IMG/VR virus record: IMGVR_UViG_3300026257_000002
Span: 62,001 to 126,000 of that record
DNA: 64,000 nucleotides
DNA from: a virus
Strand: one strand, 5' to 3'
The notes under the pieces were generated by a model. That model searched no databases. It worked only from the letters and a program-made list of their open reading frames with translations, and was not told where the DNA came from. Position numbers and translations under genes: made by a program. This document shows positions 6,728-18,600 of the stretch, piece by piece; within the stretch, counting starts at the first letter, position 1; each line of letters begins with the position of its first letter.

Positions 6728-9700
6728 TTATGCTTGTGATTCTTTCCAGGTAACCCTAGAAGAAACTGAATATGGATTTGAGATGCTTACATCAGTAGAG
6801 TCAACAATATTTGCGACGACTGTCAAGATGTCTGGACCGTTCGGGAATACTCCGTCACCACCCAATATTGCATTACCCAAGTCAGAAATCTCTGTTAGGT
6901 CATATTCAGTTCCCTGAGATTGACCGTTACCACTACCAGATGCTCTGAATGACAGAATAGTTGAACCACCAGCAACAACTTCATCAGATTCATGTTTGAG
7001 AAGTTGGCAGAGGGAAGGTTCTTGAACATTTTGATAAGCATCACTGCTTAATTGTGCATTAAGGAGCAAACTAATTTCAGTTTCGTGTGTGGTAAGAATA
7101 CCAACTGAATCAAGAGCTAATTGCATTCTGTTAATAATTTCTCTTTCTCCCAGAGCACCTGTGATCGAAGAATCGACTGAAGGAGCAAGTCTAATTGAAA
7201 TTAATGGGATATCCATAGGAATGACGTTATCAGTTCCAGATGGAGCACCAACACTAAATGTTTCTCCACTATTTACAGCTGGATTTCCTAGAGTAGAGTA
7301 GATTTGATTATAATAACCTCTTGGGAAATATTCGATGACCCCTTCTGTATATAAGATGTAAACGTAATGTGTACTTCCAGAGGTTCTTGTTCGAGGATGA
7401 GTTCGCTTACCATCTAGGAAATATCCATTTGCTACAGTAGTATTGTAAATAAGACTATTTGAAGGCAAATCATTGGCATAAGTACCAGCATCGAATGGGA
7501 TACGGATATAGTATCTTCTAGTATACCAGTTTATATATTCTTCAATAATGGCAGAGTTACCATTACTAGTTACATTAACAGAAGTAGCGTTTGTATACTT
7601 CTGGACGTTACCGGATGCTGTGAATAAGTATGCTTCGTCATCTTGATACATACCATCCATAATAACTGAAGTACCCCAATGGAACAGAGTTCCTGTGTAA
7701 GTGGGAGCATTACCATTTTCAATTTCGTAACGAGCAGGTAGGTTACCTGAACGGAAGTAAGATTCAGTATCGATGTTGTTGTGCTTGAACTCATGCATAT
7801 ACTTGACGTGACCATTCTGATCCTTAAATCCGAAGCGGATCTTACCAGCACCATACCAGGAGTAATCCATGTAGCACATCTGGATCTTAGAAATATCTAA
7901 GGTATATCCAGAAGGACCATCACCATCTGCCTTATCAATGTTCCAGTTGTTTTGAGCTACGCGAGTATCAACTGTTTTAGTACAAATGACATTTGAAGCA
8001 GTGACACCCCTATATGCAGGTTGAACAGTCAATTGACTGTTGCTAGTTACCTTAACAACTCTGTATGACATGCCCCTAATCACAATATGATCTTTGATAC
8101 TTAGTTCAGAAGTAAATTTGGTATCAGTGCCAGTAACAATATTACTTCCTTTATTAACTGAAACTCTTCCAGGAATTTGAAGAACTGAACTTCTTCTAAC
8201 ACAATTCAATGTAGACCCATTAAATTCATAGAAGAAACCATTTTGATTATCAAACATACCTGCGCGAACATCACATTCAGACCAGGCAAGAACTTGTACT
8301 TTAGGGAAACCACCAGAAGAACTATTGGTAGGTTCATTATCTAGAAGATACTTAAAGTTAAAATCATCAATAATATCACAGGCATATGAAGTATGATTAA
8401 AATGTGTTTCATCAGAATCAACAATTTTAACTGCGATATTTGTAGTTAAATTATGTGGTTTGGATGTTCTAATAACACCTTTGTGAATTTGGTTGAAAGT
8501 GACAACTTCGGAAGAAAGAGCACCAGTCAATGGTTTATCTATTGTAAATGTAGTTGCATTATCTACACTAATAACTCTAGTGCCAGCGGCAATACCATTA
8601 CCACTAATAGGCATTAAAGCGAGAATACCTGAAGTGTCGCTTACAGTTAGGGTTGTTTCACCTAGAGTGCCTGTAGCATTTTTTGTGGTCAAAGTTCCTT
8701 CAGTTGCATATGTAAGATCAAGAATCGGAATTAATGGGATGAAATTCATTGCATATGAAGTTTGGATACCTTTACCAGACTGATAGCGGAAATACTTACG
8801 TGTCTGTCTAGAAATTCTAGCGTTAGGTGACTTAGCAGTACCAATTTCCATACCACCATCGAACGGTCTATGGAGATAGAAACCATCAGGTCTTACATAA
8901 ATGTAAGAAGGAATTAGATAAACAGCTGAACTGTCAGTGAAATTAAAGTTTGAATCTACTAAAAGATTATCATCGTCAGTAATAGCAGTAATTGTTTTTT
9001 CGATTAATGTACCAGGAGAACTGGTAGCATCAACAACTTTAATTTTATCACCAACCTTGAAGAATCTTTGGAATGCAGCATTACTTCCAACAATTTTTCT
9101 TGATGCACTATTAACTTCGATTGTACCAGGACCGGATACTTCACCAGAAATATTACTGCTATAGAATTGTTGAGTTCCGCTTCCTGCAGACAATGTAATT
9201 CCATTATCAGATTGAGCATCACTCTCGCTAGCACAAACTCTGAAATTATTATTATCCATAATAGAAATCCAATAATCAGCACCGTCAGTTAGACCACCAA
9301 TAACAGAACCTCCAGCAGCATCATAAATTACTCTTGTTCCAGTTCCAAAATAGTGATTGTTAATTGTTATATGTGTTGAAGAAACATTCGCCGAAGCATC
9401 AAAACCTTTTGTTGATGGAGGAACTTTAAATGGAACTGTAACTTCCAATTCAGTATCACTAATGGCTTTGGTTGTCGTATAAGAACCATCAACTACACCA
9501 AAGTCAGCAGTTGTATTTTCAAAAGATTGAATTCCCGCACCCACTCCTGATAATGTAATCATACTACCACCTGCTGATGAGGCGAGAGTAAATCTATTAC
9601 CATTAATATTGGTAAGAAAATATGAAGATCCATTACTAAGACCAGTTATTTCAGTTCCAGTTGTCTCATACTTTAAGACTTCTCCACTAGTGAATTGATT

Positions 9701-12373
9701 ATCTGCAATATAAATTGAGTTTCTTAGTGGATTAGTTTTAGTAATAGAGAACGTTTGAGTTCCATTTGCACCTGCAAGTCTTATTGGAGAAGCCCCTGTG
9801 CTTGACTTGATCCTAAAGCGGTTGTCATCAATTTTATCGATATACCATGTTCCAGAAGTAGTACTAGTGTTATTACCATAAACATCATTATAGTAATAAA
9901 TGGCCCCAGTACTTGTTAATGTAACCGCATCATTATTATCCAGCCCATGTGCCGCTGAATAGAAACTATCGTTGGTGGATGTATTTCTCTTAAGAAGAGC
10001 AACGTATACGTTAGTATTGCCATCGCTGCCGATGCCATTAAAGTAATGATCTATTGAACTGTAATGATAACCTTGAAGATACCAGAAGTAATACTCACCA
10101 CCATAAATATTAAAGTATTTACTACTATCAATGTTCGCGCAATAGAAACTTGTTGTCCACATAGTCTTAGAACCACCAGCACCACCAAGACCACCTACAG
10201 TATAACTATAACTATAATCACCATTATTGTCACCGTTTACACCATAATTCTCATGATCGGTCAAGAAATCATATGTTCCTTGCCATTGTGCAGTAGTTCC
10301 TAAGGGGAGACTTTGATGATGATATCCGTAGGTTTTCCAAGCCGTGCCGAAAGCAAACTTCCACGCATAATTATAATAGAATTCTTGAGCACTACCAGTT
10401 ACTCCATTGTTGTTACTGCGATTAGTGGAGAAACATGCTGTAATCTCCCATGACTGGGCACCTAGTCCATAAGTGGTATTAACATTTTGCAGGTCATATC
10501 CAGAATATGTTCCACCAAAGTTCCAACCATATGTATACCATCGGCAGTAGTATTCACCATAAGCCTTGTATTCACGGTAAATATTATAAACAAGACCTAA
10601 GTTATGATTACCATAGGTAAATGTTCCGCCAGATTGAAGGTTGCAATTATAGTTTAATCTTTGTGATTCATTAAGTTTAATCGTGTTAGCATCAATTACT
10701 TCAACATAATAAACCTGCATTCTATCCAGTCCAACAACTGGAGTATTACCAGGATTGGGGTAATAAAGCATTGCATAACTATTCTGAAGTCCATGACCAG
10801 TTATGGTAATAGTATCATTGCCATAGTCAATGTCAGATTCGTCAAATCTTAATGTATATGTTGTTTCATAGTTATATGGTACGGTCTGTGCAGGATCTGC
10901 CTGAGGAGATTGCACCGACTGGGCAACAATATCAACGTAAAGCTGACCATCGGGCGCAGTTGCTGTAGGATCAACAACATCAAGAATTTTTGGTGATACT
11001 GTGTTTACAAAATAGAAGTTTGTGTTATCAGCGAATCCATGTTCTGCCGCAGTTGTCAGAAGAATTATACTTTGTGTAGCGTGGGTGATATCTAATTCAC
11101 CATCACCACCCATTGAAGCATGATTTGCACAGTAATAATATAACGTAGTTGCTGCTGGTTGTGTATTTGTAATATAAATTCTTACATAAGCACCAGATGT
11201 TCCTTCTGTTCCTGAACGATATACATATGTGTCATAAGCAGATCCACCACCATGAGTACCATCGGCAGTAGTAGAAAATGTAAATGGGTGATTAGTATTA
11301 GAGCTATCCGAAACATCAAATACATAAACTGCTTTTCTTGATATATCAAGAACTGGTGTCAACAAATCATCAATGAAATACTTATTGCTACCCCCTGATA
11401 CTCCACCTGTGTCAACGGTATAAGTGCCATCAGCACCAATAATTGTTAATGTATCGGCGTCAGCAAATACTGAACCTACTATATCAGTAATTGTAATCTG
11501 ATTTCCAGAAACTGCAACGATCTTAGCAGTGTCAGATCCATTACTAACAGATGCATCAACAAGAACATCAGCAGCTAGTGTAGTGGTTAAGGTAATTACA
11601 TTGACGCTTTTGACTTTTACTACTTTTTGATAAAAGTCAGCTGTAATCCCTCTGGTTGGAGAAAGATTAATCTGCGAACCTTGAAAGAACTTACCTGGGA
11701 TAATTGAGGTATAAGTACCTTCAAGACTAGCGGTTACTGGTTGTGCCGATCTTGCCTTATATGAGAAAGTAGTAGTGCTAGGAATTGATTGAATTAAATA
11801 AGCACCTTCTGCAGTAAGAGATGATAGTCCAGTTACTGTAATAGGAACACCAACCTGTAAGTTGTGATCATACTGTGTCGTTACAGTAATAATTTCACTT
11901 CCAGTAACTGATTCTACTGATACAATATATGGAATTGTTGTATCAGCAGTAGATGCATAGAACGAAGGAATATTATTAATAGTCTGGAGAGTTTCCCACT
12001 TAGAAGACTGAGGACCATATTCAAAGTCAGTATCAATTAAGTTTTCTGGACTAGATACTCTAAACTTAGAAACAGGGTCAACAAATGTTTCAGATGGTTC
12101 AATATTTACATAATCTTGTTCGTAGAAAATTTGTAATTCATCATTAGATGACATAGCATTACAACTGTATGTCAATACAAATGTAGTTTCATCAGTTGCT
12201 CCATCATAAGTTCTGGATTCCAATCCTAAACCTGAGTCCGAAAATGTATAGATCGATTCATTTTCAGTTACATTGGTGATTAAAAGTAATCTTTTTGCTG
12301 AGATATTACCTTTGACTATAACAGTATTACTACTGGGTATGAAAGTGTAATAATGTACTAAATGTTTTGCCAT
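6728..12373 (-). CDS. Large virion fibre-like protein with a cupredoxin-like domain
   Basis: An 1881-residue beta-rich protein, Thr/Ser/Asn/Gly-rich like marine T4-like tail fibre proteins. The N-terminus (MAKHLVHYYTFIPSSNTVIV) lacks a signal peptide. At about residues 348-430 is a cupredoxin-like module: His362 in NHPFTFS, then YYYCANHASMGG with Cys415, His418 and Met421, arranged like a type-1 copper site. The middle (about 560-740) is Tyr/Trp/Gly-rich. Later parts carry repeated beta units of the form HGL..G..V.. with YYL/YWI turns. It has an AAGGAA Shine-Dalgarno 7 nt before the ATG and lies in the late fibre operon. Role probably distal fibre or host contact; exact T4 equivalent not assignable. 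Confidence 0.8.
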   Translation of the reverse strand: MAKHLVHYYTFIPSSNTVIVKGNISAKRLLLITNVTENESIYTFSDSGLGLESRTYDGATDETTFVLTYSCNAMSSNDELQIFYEQDYVNIEPSETFVDPVSKFRVSSPENLIDTDFEYGPQSSKWETLQTINNIPSFYASTADTTIPYIVSVESVTGSEIITVTTQYDHNLQVGVPITVTGLSSLTAEGAYLIQSIPSTTTFSYKARSAQPVTASLEGTYTSIIPGKFFQGSQINLSPTRGITADFYQKVVKVKSVNVITLTTTLAADVLVDASVSNGSDTAKIVAVSGNQITITDIVGSVFADADTLTIIGADGTYTVDTGGVSGGSNKYFIDDLLTPVLDISRKAVYVFDVSDSSNTNHPFTFSTTADGTHGGGSAYDTYVYRSGTEGTSGAYVRIYITNTQPAATTLYYYCANHASMGGDGELDITHATQSIILLTTAAEHGFADNTNFYFVNTVSPKILDVVDPTATAPDGQLYVDIVAQSVQSPQADPAQTVPYNYETTYTLRFDESDIDYGNDTITITGHGLQNSYAMLYYPNPGNTPVVGLDRMQVYYVEVIDANTIKLNESQRLNYNCNLQSGGTFTYGNHNLGLVYNIYREYKAYGEYYCRWYTYGWNFGGTYSGYDLQNVNTTYGLGAQSWEITACFSTNRSNNNGVTGSAQEFYYNYAWKFAFGTAWKTYGYHHQSLPLGTTAQWQGTYDFLTDHENYGVNGDNNGDYSYSYTVGGLGGAGGSKTMWTTSFYCANIDSSKYFNIYGGEYYFWYLQGYHYSSIDHYFNGIGSDGNTNVYVALLKRNTSTNDSFYSAAHGLDNNDAVTLTSTGAIYYYNDVYGNNTSTTSGTWYIDKIDDNRFRIKSSTGASPIRLAGANGTQTFSITKTNPLRNSIYIADNQFTSGEVLKYETTGTEITGLSNGSSYFLTNINGNRFTLASSAGGSMITLSGVGAGIQSFENTTADFGVVDGSYTTTKAISDTELEVTVPFKVPPSTKGFDASANVSSTHITINNHYFGTGTRVIYDAAGGSVIGGLTDGADYWISIMDNNNFRVCASESDAQSDNGITLSAGSGTQQFYSSNISGEVSGPGTIEVNSASRKIVGSNAAFQRFFKVGDKIKVVDATSSPGTLIEKTITAITDDDNLLVDSNFNFTDSSAVYLIPSYIYVRPDGFYLHRPFDGGMEIGTAKSPNARISRQTRKYFRYQSGKGIQTSYAMNFIPLIPILDLTYATEGTLTTKNATGTLGETTLTVSDTSGILALMPISGNGIAAGTRVISVDNATTFTIDKPLTGALSSEVVTFNQIHKGVIRTSKPHNLTTNIAVKIVDSDETHFNHTSYACDIIDDFNFKYLLDNEPTNSSSGGFPKVQVLAWSECDVRAGMFDNQNGFFYEFNGSTLNCVRRSSVLQIPGRVSVNKGSNIVTGTDTKFTSELSIKDHIVIRGMSYRVVKVTSNSQLTVQPAYRGVTASNVICTKTVDTRVAQNNWNIDKADGDGPSGYTLDISKIQMCYMDYSWYGAGKIRFGFKDQNGHVKYMHEFKHNNIDTESYFRSGNLPARYEIENGNAPTYTGTLFHWGTSVIMDGMYQDDEAYLFTASGNVQKYTNATSVNVTSNGNSAIIEEYINWYTRRYYIRIPFDAGTYANDLPSNSLIYNTTVANGYFLDGKRTHPRTRTSGSTHYVYILYTEGVIEYFPRGYYNQIYSTLGNPAVNSGETFSVGAPSGTDNVIPMDIPLISIRLAPSVDSSITGALGEREIINRMQLALDSVGILTTHETEISLLLNAQLSSDAYQNVQEPSLCQLLKHESDEVVAGGSTILSFRASGSGNGQSQGTEYDLTEISDLGNAILGGDGVFPNGPDILTVVANIVDSTDVSISNPYSVSSRVTWKESQA
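11084..11332 (-). other. Cupredoxin-like domain region within the 1881-aa virion protein
   Basis: This segment encodes about residues 348-430. A beta strand (AVYVFDVS) is followed by NHPFTFS, a Gly-rich loop, and a final strand ending in C-x2-H-x2-M-G-G. In known cupredoxins an upstream His plus a C-x(n)-H-x(n)-M loop bind type-1 copper. Whether this one binds metal is inferred. Confidence 0.55.
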
Positions 12374-12417
12374 TTGTTAATTCCTTACTGTTATATAATG
12401 GTTTACTTGATAAGACA

Positions 12418-12606
12418 TCACGCGCCTAAAGCTATTGCCATAGCAGCAACACTTCGTTGGGTTGCTAATTGATAACCGCCTGCCCGCACTCCATCATGTA
12501 CCACTGCAGTCTTCTTATCAGTGTCAACCGTAATTTCCCCTTCTGCACCAGTAAAAGTTAGGTGTTGTGAGCTGGTTCCTCTTCGGAATTGGACTTGTGT
12601 AGTCAT
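12418..12606 (-). CDS. Stand-alone phage tail-fibre repeat domain (VHDG type)
   Basis: A 62-residue protein consisting of one fibre motif: QFRRGTSSQHLTFTGAEGEI, then VDTDKKTAVVHDG and GGYQLA. This RRGT...F.G..GE..VDT.K.TVVVHDG unit is common at the N-terminus of longer phage tail fibres and tropism-determinant proteins, where it mediates trimer assembly or attachment. Here the reading frame stops 20 residues later, so the unit stands alone. A late promoter (12637-12644) lies 31 nt upstream. The 1881-aa gene starts 44 bp downstream. It may act as a separate fibre adaptor, or be the detached head of a longer fibre. Confidence 0.75.
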   Translation of the reverse strand: MTTQVQFRRGTSSQHLTFTGAEGEITVDTDKKTAVVHDGVRAGGYQLATQRSVAAMAIALGA

Positions 12607-12636
12607 TGAAAAGTAATCCGTATCTTTTTCTTCTAT

Positions 12637-12644
12637 TATTTATA
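12637..12644 (-). promoter_or_regulatory. T4-type late promoter TATAAATA
   Basis: Perfect TATAAATA on the minus strand, in the 45-bp gap between the stop of the 2340-aa gene and the start of the 62-aa VHDG protein, 31 nt ahead of its ATG. Probably also serves the 1881-aa gene downstream. Confidence 0.75.
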
Positions 12645-12651
12645 AGAATAA

Positions 12652-15600
12652 TTATATTATCGTGCTGAATATTCTTATAGGACTAAAGAGTTTTAAAACA
12701 TTTACAGATGTTCCAGTCAGAACAAACTTCGCTGTTCCTGGTTGGGTAATTCTTGTAACACTTCCTGGATTGTTACCAACAACGGTGAATAGATTAATAG
12801 ATACTGGTGTTTCAATATCAATTGCTCTTGCTTCAGCAGCACCATTGAATGTTGAGAACGTGCCCGTTCCGAGGTAACCATATGTCCGTCTAGCAATTGC
12901 TTTGCCACTAGTTGATACATATGCGAATACTGTCTCACTACGAGTATTCTTAATATCAGATGCTTCACCTGAAATTGTTGCACTTCCAGCAGCATCATAA
13001 TTTCCTTCAGTAAAGCTTTCTGCTGCACTTCCACTTGGTTTGAAGAGGACAGTACTTTCAGAAGCAATTGTTCTGGATTCTGCAGCACCATTGAATGTTG
13101 AGAGTGTTCCTGATCCAACAAATGAAATTGCCGCAACAGGGATAGCATTACCACTAACGAATATAGATTCAGAACCAGCAAAACCTCTTGCTCTAGTAAC
13201 AACACCACGTCCTTCGACATTATAAAGAAGTGTATTTTGTGGAAGATTGGTTGTAGTAGATTCAGTAGCACCAGCAATTCCAAAGAGTGAACCTTTACCA
13301 CTGTAAGTTCTGGTTGATACTACACCACCATCACCATAAACAAATGTTTCTCCTCCATCAGGAGTAAAGGATCTAGTTCTAATTCCAACAGCAGAACCAG
13401 TAATCTCAAACAGACCAGTTTCAAGATCAGGTGAAATAACACTTGCTTCTGATGCTCCATCAATACCAAATAGTGATCCTGAACCAACAAAAGATCTATC
13501 TCTAACAATATTGGCATCACCAATAAAGTTGAATAAACCAGTAGATTCTTCATCTACTGTTACCGCTTCAGCAGCACCATTAAATCCAAATAGCGAACCT
13601 TCGCTAGAATAAGGTCTTGCGAATGCTTCATCCAGATTATCGCTGATAGTAACATTACCTTCAGCAGGAGCAGATCTGACGAATGCATTTGCTTCTCCAC
13701 CAGAAGCCTTGAATAGGACAGTGCTTTCTGCTTCGGAAATTGCTGTAATTTCTGCTGCGCTTCCTGCATTGAAGAGTGAACCTTCCCCTTGATATGCATT
13801 TGTAAGTGTTTCTTCAACAGTTCCAGAAACAGTATTTAATCCAGAACCTTCATATATGCGAGCAAAATTCTCTGATCCTGAACCAGATGGGATGAATAGA
13901 ACTGTGCTTTCTGGTGCAAGAATTGTTCTTGCTTCTGCTGCAGATCCGAAACCAAATAGTGATCCAGAACCAATATGTAACAGCGAGAACAGAATAATTG
14001 GACTTCCACTTGCCTTGAATAAAACTGTATCTGTTAATGGATTGAACCCACGAACTTCACTGGATCCATTAGTAGTAAATAATGTTCCAGAACCATGATA
14101 ATTAAGAGTGATCTTGAGATCTGGAGTGCCATCATATTTAAAGCATTCAACTTCAGGATTAGTGAAGATGTTAAATCTAAGTTGAAGTTCAGGAGTACCG
14201 GAAAGTCTAGGTGAACCATCAGGACGTGATGTCCATGCCGGATTCCATTTAGAAGCAGCAGTGCCAGAAGCAGTATAAAGAACTGTGTCTGTTAGTGGAT
14301 TATAACCAGCTACTTCTGTAGCACTATTGAATGTGAATAGTGAACCAGAAGTTCCTGGATCTCTATCATCACCATAATATCCATAAACATTAACTTTTTT
14401 ATTTACAGATATACCAGCAACTGTTGCTGATCCACCAATTTTGCCATATACAGAGTTAACATAACGTGGTGATGGTCTATACTGTGTCCACTCAAATCCT
14501 TCATTAGGAGTTTTGAGTTTAAGCGTTCCACCTCCAGAAAGATAGTTGCTGAGAATATCATCAACTCCACCCAATCCAGAAAGCTTAATCTCACCATAAG
14601 ATCTCCACCATGGACGGAATCTTATATGAGAGTTAGGAGCGAGAGGTGTGTCCTCTGGATATTTAATAAGTCCAGATCCAACATAATTCTCAATATGTTT
14701 CTCGACTGCGCCACCACGCATTCTGAGAAGGAAGGTTTCTTCAGGTGTTTGCCAGACTAGCGACTCTACATGTCCGCTAGCGGAGAAGAGATTACCAGTA
14801 CCAACATAATTTACTATGCTCGCTGGCAGCTCTGCAGCACCAGAAATTCTGAACAGTCCAAATGGATTCCTATCACCAGGGACTGTGAAGACAAAACCGT
14901 GATCAGTATTTGGTGGAAGATAATCAGAACTGATAGAACCATTATCAGCAGAAGATGTTACTGGATCTGAAATAGATCCATTGTCTTCTGATTCATAACC
15001 ACCAATAACAGATGAGGTATTATAGGAGAATACTGCCTTCTCAATTCTATCTCCAATATGGAACAGTGATCCAGAACCAGTGTAAAGTCCCTTACTGAAA
15101 CTTTCTGCTCCACTACCAGTAAGTTTTCCTTGCTCGTAAGGACGTGATCTCCAATGTGGACGGAAGGTAAAGTCGGCAGGATCTTGCTGTTCATTGAAGA
15201 TCCTAATGCAACCTTCTTTGGAACTATAAGGTCCACGAATGAAGAATGTTTCAGCAGCACCTTGGAAACTAAACAATCCAACATAAGGTTGTGTAGTTTC
15301 TATAATTACTAATTGACCGTTATCAAATTCACCTTCAGTAACTACATCAGTTACAGCACCATAATCAATATTAGTAGACGATGCTGATGTAATAGAACCA
15401 TAGTCTCCACCTGGAGTGAATTCAACTACTGATGATTCATTATAATCATATGTCGCACTTTCAAGTTTGTCTCCAATATGGAACAGTGATCCAGAACCAA
15501 TAAATGGTCTAGACTGAGCATATGTATTGAATTCTCCGCCAAGACCGTTTCTGAGTTTTGGAGGATTAGTGGTAGTAGTATCAGTTCTCCAATGTGGACG

Positions 15601-18600
15601 GAATCTGAAGTCAGCAGGATCTTGCTGTTCGTTGAAGATCCTAATTGCAGGACTCAAACGGTTCCAATTGAATGTTGGGAAGAATTCTTCGGATGCTGAT
15701 CCACCAATTTCAAATAATTTTCCAAGTGGATTAAGATCTACTAAGATAGATCCATAATTAATATTAGGATCATAATTTTCACCTACAGAACCATAGTCTG
15801 GGTCTGTCTGTAGTTCAATAGACCTTATACCAAAGTTATCCCATGCATAAATTTGACCTTGTGATGCTGTAGGCTGATAAATTCTAACAGGGAAGTTTGC
15901 TGTTCTTGCAACTTCAGGAATATTAATATCAACAGTATTCAAACTGTCGAATTCTGTATCGTTTTGAGCAACAAGAATTGAGGGGAGATAAGTATCAAAT
16001 TGAATGTATAAATCTTCACCAGAATCAGGTGAATCACCACCATTACTACCATTACCTCTAATAGCAGAAATCCTAATTCTTTTTACACCTTCAAGATTGA
16101 GGGATAAAGATACTTCTCTTAAAGATAAACTATTGTAATTTTCTGCATTTATATCACCAATACGAATATGAGACCCGATATCAAATCCACCATCAGAACC
16201 AGTACCAGTTCCACTATCTACCCAATAAGCACAATTTGTTAATGTATTGCTAGGATCATTGTTAATATCTGCAGCACTAACAGTAGTAGCGGTGGCATAT
16301 TCTGTAACACTATCTGCAATTAATCCATTATCAAATTCTCCATAAGTTGTGATAGAAGAACTATTATAGGCATATACTGCCTTCTCAATTCTATCTCCAA
16401 TATGGAACAGTGATCCAGAACCAATGAAAGGTCTGCTGAAACTATCAGTATCTCCACCAGAAGTATTGAAGAGAACTGTTGATTCACCAGCCTGAGAAGT
16501 GAACTGGAGATTACTATATCCACCGGCAATTCTAATCTCAGCAGTAGCACCTAGATATGCTCTTGGATTTGCATGTGCTCTATCTCCACCAGTAACTTCA
16601 AATAGTCTTCCAAATGGATACGTGGTATATGGTATTCTTACCTGACCGTAATTTATTTCCCCAGCAGAAAGTTGAGTAACCTGACCGTAATCAGATGTGG
16701 ATCCAGAGGAGGATAGTGATCCATTATCAATAGGATCTTGTACTACCCCAATAGAACTATCGTTGTAATCAAATATTGCTCTCTCATCATTCTGACCAGA
16801 AGTGAATAATGAACCAGTTGTACTATAGTTTCCTACAATATGTTGCTCAGACATTGTGCCTGATAATGTAAGAACACCAGAACCATTTACAACATAAACT
16901 TGCGGTGTTGGTTCTACAAACTGAACTGATGCATCACCACGAAGGAAAACAGTATCAGTTTTAAGATTGGGAGTTACAACATTGAAATTAGCTGTATCCA
17001 GTGTAGGAACAAATAGAATAGATCTTAAGCCAATATTATCAAAGGTACTTAATCCATATTGACTTAACTTAAATTCTTGTCCGGCATTTCTAGCTTCTGG
17101 TGGTATAGTAGAGAATACTTTCTTCCACTCATCGAATTCGTCAGTGTCTGTAATTACTTCAATAGGACGATAAGTATTTGCATCGTTCCAATAGAAAAGG
17201 AGGTCATCAGTACCTTCTGGACTATTTCCTCCATTAGATCCATTGCCAGTAATAAGATCAAATATAAATTCATCCAATTCTGAAGCATTAACTGTCCAAC
17301 ATAACTCTCTGTAATATTCCCCACCGCTAGTAGTACCGAATCTAAAATGCTTAGTGCCTGCACCTGAATCAAATGCACCAACGCCCGTGCCAGCTCCAGA
17401 GTTTTCAATTGAAACACCACTTAAAGTTGCGCTATAATTAGATACTAATTCGTCTGGAAGAACTGTAACAAATCCTGAATTTGTATCAGCATTTCTTAAT
17501 GCTACTTGTTTTATGCCATATTCATCATCCGAGAAATATAATCGAACACTGAAGTGAACACCAGAAACTCTGAATTCACTTGGAACTGTGACAGTTCTTT
17601 CGCTAACACCATCAGTTGCTACTTCCAGACCAGACCAGTTTGCTGGAATAGAATCTTCATTTTGTTCGGCAGGGAATAATACATCATTTACTGTAGTTAA
17701 TCCTGTCTTAGTAAAGTAATATTCTAAACTATCTGGACTGATTGATCCTTCATTTCCACCGTTACTATCATTACCTCTGATACCAGAAACAGTTATATGA
17801 GTTACATCAGTGAGATCAAGGTACCATGACATCTGGTTGATGCCATCGTTACCATCAATTTCATAATGGGGTCCAATATTAAATCCATTCCATGAATTAG
17901 TGCCAATTCCACCAGTTCTAATCCAAATACCAGATACATAATAGTAATCACTTGTTATATCTACATCAGGACCAACGTCTTCAAAAGCATATGATGATAC
18001 ATAAGATGCAGTATAATTATCTGTTTGTCTTACTGTAGCAGAACCATTAACTTTGATTGCTCCGAACTTAGTAAAACTGGGATAGAATGAACCGTAACTT
18101 AATTCACCACCAGATGGAGGACTGATAATTTGTCCATAATTTTCTGTAGTTCCAGCAGATTGATTAATTGTTTGATAATCATCTGTCTGAAGAGACTGAT
18201 AATAGTCTGATCCTACAGTATGATGTAGTTCAATAGACTTTATACCATAGTTATCATATGCATGAGTTGAATCTTGTGTGTAGTATGCTTGAAAAATTCT
18301 AACATAAGAATTTGGTACTCTTTCCGATATAGGAACATCAACATCAACAGTATTCAAACTATCAAAGTCCGAATCCACACCCCAAGCTGGATCAGGAACA
18401 ATAATGGTACCATTGCTGCCCTGATATCCAGGTCCATTCAGGTCAGCACCAAACATAAAGTATAAATGTTCGTTCGCTGGAGTGGATCCACCATATGAAC
18501 TACCACCATTACTGCCATTACCTCTAATAGCAGAAATCGTAATTTTTTCTACGCCTACAAGATTAAGAGAGAATTCTAGTTCTCTTCCGGTAAGAGGATA

